From Halioglobus sp. (GTDB lineage Bacteria > Pseudomonadota > Gammaproteobacteria > Pseudomonadales > Halieaceae), in assembly GCA_029246385.1 (NCBI GenBank), contig JAQWNG010000015.1:372001-436000 (forward strand): DNA of 64,000 nucleotides, read 5' to 3'. The notes beneath the pieces were generated by a model. The model was given only the letters and a program-made list of their open reading frames with translations. It was not told the origin of the DNA and made no database searches. This document shows, piece by piece, positions 59,123 through 64,000 of the stretch. A program made the translations under genes and the position numbers. Every line of letters starts with the position of its first letter. The stretch's first letter is position 1.

Positions 59123-61732
59123 TCAGAAACCGCGACCCAAGGTAAATTGAAATATCTCTTCTTCATCAAATTCGCCAGAGTTTATCGGCTTCGCGAGACT
59201 AAAAGACATGGGACCAAATCCTGTGACCCACGTCAAACCTATGCCAACCGAGTAACGCAGCTCACTAAAATCAACGTCATTGCAGCTCTGCTGCAATGGC
59301 CCACAATCGGTATCAAATACATTACCCGCATCCAGGAAAAAAGCAGTGCGCAACTGGCTTTGATCCTTGATAAACGGTAGCGGGAATAACAACTCGGCAC
59401 CGCCCTCGATCAGCACATTGCCACCAAAGGGGTCATTGTCATTATCAACTTGTCCGTACAGTAACTGCCCGTCACTAGCGATATACCCGAATTCACTCCC
59501 GTTTGGGCCACCGATTTGCGTTGGATTACCTTCAGCATCCACCTCAGTAACCGGTTGCACCACTCGGTATTGCTCAGCAGGTGTACTGCGTGGTCCTAGC
59601 GTGTTGCTCTCATAACCTCTTACTGACCCAAAGCCGCCAGCAAAATAGTTTTCATAAAAGGGCAACCCAGTCGTATCACCATAACCATCACCATAACCCA
59701 ACTGCGTGCGTAAGCGCAGCGTCCATGTATTGAGGAACGGCACTGGATAGAATACCTGCGCTTCATACGTTAGTTTGTAGAACTCTAGATCAGAAATTGC
59801 TGGTGCAGAAACTTCAATCGCCAAAGTCTGTGAGGTGCCCCGTGTCGCCATACGACCTCGATTCAATGTCGATTCAGTCCAGCTGGCGGTCATGGTCCAG
59901 TTTAGAAACTCATTACCGTTTTCATCGAGAAATCCTGGGCCAACCGGTGGGGGGACCTGATAGCTAGGTGGCAAATCACTCAGAGGGTCCAGCACTTCAA
60001 CACCACTATAGGTACCATCACCATTGCTAGTACTTTGGAACCAGCTATAGCTGTCATCCAACCGGGGACTGGCTCGAATTTCCTGCACGGCATATTGCCC
60101 CGTAGTAATGTCTGTATTCGCTACGCCAAAACTGAATCCGAGACGAGCTGTTTCCTTTATAGGATATCCAAAATTAACGGCACCACCGAAAGTGTTAGTG
60201 CTGTAATTTGCAATATTAACTTCACTGAGATCGGTGGAGCGATAGAATATATTAAAACCGCGACTCACCCCATCCTCGGTATAGTAAGGGTTGGTATAAC
60301 TTAAATTATAGACATCCTGATAACGGGAGGCGTTTAAGCCGATGCCGACCCGCTTGCCCGTTCCCATAAAGTTATCCTGCTGCAGATTCAGGCCATAAAT
60401 AATACCCGCATCCTGAGCATAACCTACGCTTGCGCCAATACTGCCAGAGGACTGCTCCTCTACGGTATAAGTCACATCGATCAGATCGTCCTGTCCAGCC
60501 ACTCCTGGCGTCTCTACCACGGCCCTACTGAAATAACCCAGACGCTGAAGGCGAACACGTGATTGCTCAATCTTGGCTGCGGAAGCAGGCGCGCTTTCCA
60601 TCTGACGCATCTCGCGACGCAGCACATCATCTGCTGTTTTTAGGTTGCCCTTGAAATTAATTCTACGCACGTAGGTACGTTTACCGGGATCAACAAAAAA
60701 CTTCATCGCTACTGTACTGTCTTCGTCGTTGATCTCAGGAATACCAGTGACTTTGGCGAAATTATAACCCTCATCACCTAAACGGCGAGTCAGATACTCC
60801 TCCGTAGAAGTCACCATCTGCTGAGAGAAGATCTGTCCATCAGAAATGAGTAAAAATCTACTCAGGTCAGATGCAGGCAGCACCAAATCTCCGGACAATT
60901 CTACAGAGCTAATAGTGAACTTCTCGCCCTCGGTAATATTGGCAGTAATGTAGACCTCTTTCTTATCCGGAGAGACTGACACCTGCGTGGAATCAATACG
61001 GAACTCAAGGTAACCTCTATCCATATAATAGGACGTTAAGCCTTCCAGGTCGCCGGTCAATTTTTCTTTTGAGTACTTATCGTCATTAGTGAAGAAAGAG
61101 AGCCATCCAGTAGTGCTTAGTTCGAACACATCACTCAATTGATCCTCGGTAAAAACCTCATTGCCGACAACGTTAATATGCTTGATAGATGCGACCGTGC
61201 CCTCGTCAACATCAATGCTAACGGCCACCCGGTTGCGCGGCTCAGGAATCACCTCGGTTTCAATAGTGGCATCATACCTTCCCTGAAGCACATACTGTCG
61301 CTGCAACTCCAACTGCATACCTTCCAGAGTGGAGCGCCGAAAAACCTGGCCCACTGAGAGACCGGCTCCTTTCAAACCCTCTAGAAGCGCTTCCGTTTCT
61401 ATCGCTTTGTTCCCTTCAATATTGATCTCACTAATGCTGGGACGCTCGGTCACAATGATCACTAAAACAGTGCCGTCCTGACCAATATTAATATCGTCGA
61501 AATTGCCGGTGGCAAAAAGGCTGCGCGTTGCAGCCCGGATCATTGGCTCGTCAACAACGTCACCCACGCCTACTGGCAGTGCAGCGAATACGGTCCCTGC
61601 TGAAATACGTTGTAAGCCCTCCACTCGAATGTCTGAGATAACGAAAGTGTTTGCAGAAACAAAAGGTGCTATCAATACCAGCACCAAAATGAGCGCTTTA
61701 GCCGCTTGTTTATTCAAAATGCATCCCATCAC
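59123..61732 (-). CDS. bamA: Outer-membrane assembly factor BamA
   Basis: Inserts beta-barrel proteins in the outer membrane. 869 residues: signal peptide (1-27), five POTRA domains (about 30-430), and a 16-strand barrel with the lid-loop motif VRGYESNTLGP (VRGF/Y) and a C-terminal aromatic-rich strand ending in F. It is longer than E. coli BamA (810), with extra loop residues in the barrel (about 580-640 and 740-790). It lies 66 bases after rseP. Confidence 0.96.
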   Translation of the reverse strand: MMGCILNKQAAKALILVLVLIAPFVSANTFVISDIRVEGLQRISAGTVFAALPVGVGDVVDEPMIRAATRSLFATGNFDDINIGQDGTVLVIIVTERPSISEINIEGNKAIETEALLEGLKGAGLSVGQVFRRSTLEGMQLELQRQYVLQGRYDATIETEVIPEPRNRVAVSIDVDEGTVASIKHINVVGNEVFTEDQLSDVFELSTTGWLSFFTNDDKYSKEKLTGDLEGLTSYYMDRGYLEFRIDSTQVSVSPDKKEVYITANITEGEKFTISSVELSGDLVLPASDLSRFLLISDGQIFSQQMVTSTEEYLTRRLGDEGYNFAKVTGIPEINDEDSTVAMKFFVDPGKRTYVRRINFKGNLKTADDVLRREMRQMESAPASAAKIEQSRVRLQRLGYFSRAVVETPGVAGQDDLIDVTYTVEEQSSGSIGASVGYAQDAGIIYGLNLQQDNFMGTGKRVGIGLNASRYQDVYNLSYTNPYYTEDGVSRGFNIFYRSTDLSEVNIANYSTNTFGGAVNFGYPIKETARLGFSFGVANTDITTGQYAVQEIRASPRLDDSYSWFQSTSNGDGTYSGVEVLDPLSDLPPSYQVPPPVGPGFLDENGNEFLNWTMTASWTESTLNRGRMATRGTSQTLAIEVSAPAISDLEFYKLTYEAQVFYPVPFLNTWTLRLRTQLGYGDGYGDTTGLPFYENYFAGGFGSVRGYESNTLGPRSTPAEQYRVVQPVTEVDAEGNPTQIGGPNGSEFGYIASDGQLLYGQVDNDNDPFGGNVLIEGGAELLFPLPFIKDQSQLRTAFFLDAGNVFDTDCGPLQQSCNDVDFSELRYSVGIGLTWVTGFGPMSFSLAKPINSGEFDEEEIFQFTLGRGF

Positions 61733-61798
61733 CGAATGTATGCCCCAATTTGGAGAAACTCATAATTTGCTATTTTCTTGTTACTTACATAGCCCTTA

Positions 61799-63154
61799 CT
61801 AAAGGCGCGTAACATCATTATACAATGCCAACAGCATTATCCCCAAGACCATAAATAGTCCAAGCTGATATGCCACGGCTTGTATCTTCTCAGGTACCGG
61901 TCGCCCCGCCAATAGCTCCACGGTATAAAACAACAAATGCCCCCCATCCAGAATTGGAATAGGCAGCAAATTCAATATCCCTAGGCTGATACTCAGCAGC
62001 GCGATGAAGCTGATGTAAGACTCCAGTCCAGATTTAGCCGAAGCGGTCGCCACTTTAGCAATGGTAATAGGCCCGCTCAAGTTTTTTGAAGAGATTAAGC
62101 CCGTCACCATCTTCTTGATCGATTTGAGAGTAAACGCCGACAGTTCACCCGTTCGGACAAGGCTAGCGCCGAGGGCTGTTAGAGGCCCCCGCGCATAACT
62201 TCTCACCATCTCTGGCGGCATATCTGGCATTGCGACCGCAACACCGACACGGCCAATATCGTCACCGTTTTCACCAGCCATACGCTGCGGGACTAGGGTG
62301 GCACGCAAAAGCTCACCATCACGCTCATAATCTAGCTCGATTGGCTGTTCGGGGCGCGCCCGAACATAATCAACCCAATCTCCCCAAAGCGGCATGGCCA
62401 CACCATCTACCCGCAGCACCTTGTCTCCGGGCATCAAACCTATGGCCGCTGCCGGGCTCTCGGGGACCACGTCGCCGAGTATTGCAGGAACCTCTGGCGT
62501 ATAGAGCTGGAGACCCAAGCTCGCATAAATATCCGGCTGCTCCTGATCCGATAGCCACCGATGAATAGTCACATCAGACTCATAGACCATATCAGAATTG
62601 GGATACTTCACTGCAAATTTGATACTGCCACTATCGCCTATCCGATCAAGCAAGCGAAGACTGAGCGCCTGCCAGGTTGGCGTCTCGCTGCCATCGACCG
62701 CCACAATTTCCTGATCAGGCTCGAGACCTGCCATGGCCGCCATTGACCCCTGCTCAACCTCGCCGATCACCGGCACATAGCCCGTTTCTCCGGACATAAA
62801 CAAAAACCAGTAAGCCACGACCGCAAGCAGCAGATTGGCCAAGGGGCCTGCGACAACTACCGCAATGCGCTGCAACACTGGTTTGCGGTTAAACGCTCGA
62901 TGCAGTTCCGAATCGGGCACTTCTCCTTCACGCTCATCCAACATTTTTACGTAGCCGCCCAAAGGAATCGCGGCAATGCTGTACTCAGTACCCTGAGTGT
63001 CGCGCCAGCTACAGAGAGACGTCCCAAATCCTATGGAGAAACGCAACACCTGCACCCCGCAGCGCCGCGCCACCCAGAAATGGCCAAACTCGTGAATCGC
63101 CACCAAAATAGCGAGAGTGCCAAGGGTTAAGAGGATTGTGTAGAGCAGTTCCAT
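61799..63154 (-). CDS. rseP: Site-2 protease RseP
   Basis: Inner-membrane zinc protease that cleaves RseA and signal-peptide remnants. HEFGH zinc motif at 21-25, ILDGGHL in the last membrane part, and two PDZ domains between (about 110-300). 451 residues. Its ATG shares an A with the dxr stop (TGATG), so they are translationally coupled. uppS and cdsA, usual between dxr and rseP, are not here. Confidence 0.96.
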   Translation of the reverse strand: MELLYTILLTLGTLAILVAIHEFGHFWVARRCGVQVLRFSIGFGTSLCSWRDTQGTEYSIAAIPLGGYVKMLDEREGEVPDSELHRAFNRKPVLQRIAVVVAGPLANLLLAVVAYWFLFMSGETGYVPVIGEVEQGSMAAMAGLEPDQEIVAVDGSETPTWQALSLRLLDRIGDSGSIKFAVKYPNSDMVYESDVTIHRWLSDQEQPDIYASLGLQLYTPEVPAILGDVVPESPAAAIGLMPGDKVLRVDGVAMPLWGDWVDYVRARPEQPIELDYERDGELLRATLVPQRMAGENGDDIGRVGVAVAMPDMPPEMVRSYARGPLTALGASLVRTGELSAFTLKSIKKMVTGLISSKNLSGPITIAKVATASAKSGLESYISFIALLSISLGILNLLPIPILDGGHLLFYTVELLAGRPVPEKIQAVAYQLGLFMVLGIMLLALYNDVTRL

Positions 63155-64000
63155 CAGACGCGTTTCGATGCAGTAGTGAGGCGTTGCATATCAGCCAAAG
63201 CAGCCGATGCACAGGCTCTTGCCTGTGCATCGGCCTCTTCGACCACAGATAAGGCAGTCACTTCAACAATACTCATGCGCTCCAACGTCAACTCAATTAC
63301 CACAGCGATATCGGTAAAACGAATTTTCTTATCCAAAAACGCTGCAACGGCAACTTCATTGGCTGCATTGCAAGCCGCCATAGCCGTACCACCAGCGGCG
63401 ACGGATTCCCGCGCAAGGCGCAGGCAAGGAAAATGTGTTTCATCTGGCGCCTCAAAATCCAGACGGGCCGTGGCAACAAGATCAAGCGGGCCTACTCCTG
63501 ACGCTAGGCGCTCAGGCCAACCTAGGCCGTAGGCAATGGCGGTACGCATATCGGGATTACCCATCTGCGCCAACACCGAGCCATCCAAATATTGAACCAT
63601 AGAGTGGATAATACTCTGAGGATGGACCACGACCTCCACTCGCTCAGGGCGCAAGTGAAAGATCCAACATGCCTCAATAAATTCCAGCCCCTTGTTCATC
63701 AAGGTCGCGGAATCAACAGAGATCTTACGTCCCATGGACCAATTTGGGTGAGCACAGGCTTGATCTGGTGTGGCCTGAGCCATTTGCTCATAACTCCACC
63801 GACGAAAGGGTCCACCTGAGGCCGTCAACAGTACTTTACTAACACCCTCTTGACCGGGCGTCGCCTGGTCGTCGACCGGCAAACACTGAAAAATTGCATT
63901 GTGCTCGCTGTCAATAGGCAGCAGCCTGGCGCCCGATTCCCGCACCGCCTGCATCAATAAGTGGCCCCCCATTACCAGCGACTCTTTATTTGCCAACAAT
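63154..64000 (-). CDS. dxr: 1-deoxy-D-xylulose 5-phosphate reductoisomerase (partial)
   Basis: C-terminal two-thirds (about 281 residues) of the second MEP-pathway enzyme; the N-terminal NADPH domain runs off the right edge of the window. Present are [30 protein letters not shown] and [10 protein letters not shown], plus a typical C-terminal end. The gene is not broken, only cut by the window. Confidence 0.97.
   Translation of the reverse strand, partial: LLANKESLVMGGHLLMQAVRESGARLLPIDSEHNAIFQCLPVDDQATPGQEGVSKVLLTASGGPFRRWSYEQMAQATPDQACAHPNWSMGRKISVDSATLMNKGLEFIEACWIFHLRPERVEVVVHPQSIIHSMVQYLDGSVLAQMGNPDMRTAIAYGLGWPERLASGVGPLDLVATARLDFEAPDETHFPCLRLARESVAAGGTAMAACNAANEVAVAAFLDKKIRFTDIAVVIELTLERMSIVEVTALSVVEEADAQARACASAALADMQRLTTASKRV

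Overview
The window is a piece of a marine-type gammaproteobacterial chromosome. The evidence is the gene order dxr-rseP-bamA-skp-fabZ-rnhB-dnaE, then accA-tilS-pyrG-kdsA-eno-ftsB-ispD-ispF-truD-pcm-DUF368-nlpD-rpoS, with fdxA-mutS running towards it. This is the Pseudomonas/Cellvibrionales-type order. The steroid/fatty-acid-like catabolic genes, the TonB receptor and the many exported redox proteins suggest an oligotrophic marine lineage such as the Halieaceae/OM60, SAR92 or BD1-7 relatives. That placement is inference from gene content, not from a phylogeny.

Layout. Positions 1-4015 hold a DUF4389 membrane protein (minus), mutS and fdxA (plus). Positions 4119-17321 are one long minus-strand housekeeping run, from accA down to rpoS and a VOC-fold protein, with many overlapping stop/start codons. 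Positions 17322-53902 form a mixed-strand accessory region. It lies between the 3' end of dnaE and the 5' end of accA, genes that are usually adjacent. Positions 53903-64000 are the second half of the housekeeping block (dnaE to a dxr cut by the window end).

The accessory region has several modules: (i) RNA modification and sulfur genes (rluA, sseA, rimO, rsmE); (ii) a DUF3604 lipoprotein, a large TonB-dependent receptor, msrA and a Tat-exported PhoD phosphatase; (iii) a VWA/membrane J-domain module; (iv) a PutP symporter; (v) a set of exported redox proteins: a DUF1111 di-haem lipoprotein, a c5-type cytochrome lipoprotein, a Tat-exported lactone-oxidase-like flavoprotein and a Tat-exported fold-III PLP protein; (vi) a carotenoid-oxygenase/thiolase divergon; (vii) two tandem cysteine-rich exported paralogues; (viii) a catabolic cluster of EthD, three SDRs, two paired acyl-CoA dehydrogenases and a ketosteroid-isomerase-like protein with its catalytic triad intact.

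Most notable: lpxD, lpxA and lpxB are all absent from their usual places around fabZ while the neighbours are kept in order with short gaps, which raises the question of what outer-membrane lipid this organism makes. The exported redox set at 34.0-39.3 kb and the cysteine-rich pair at 42.5-44.8 kb are the best candidates for undescribed systems. I see no tRNA, rRNA, CRISPR array, insertion sequence or phage gene.
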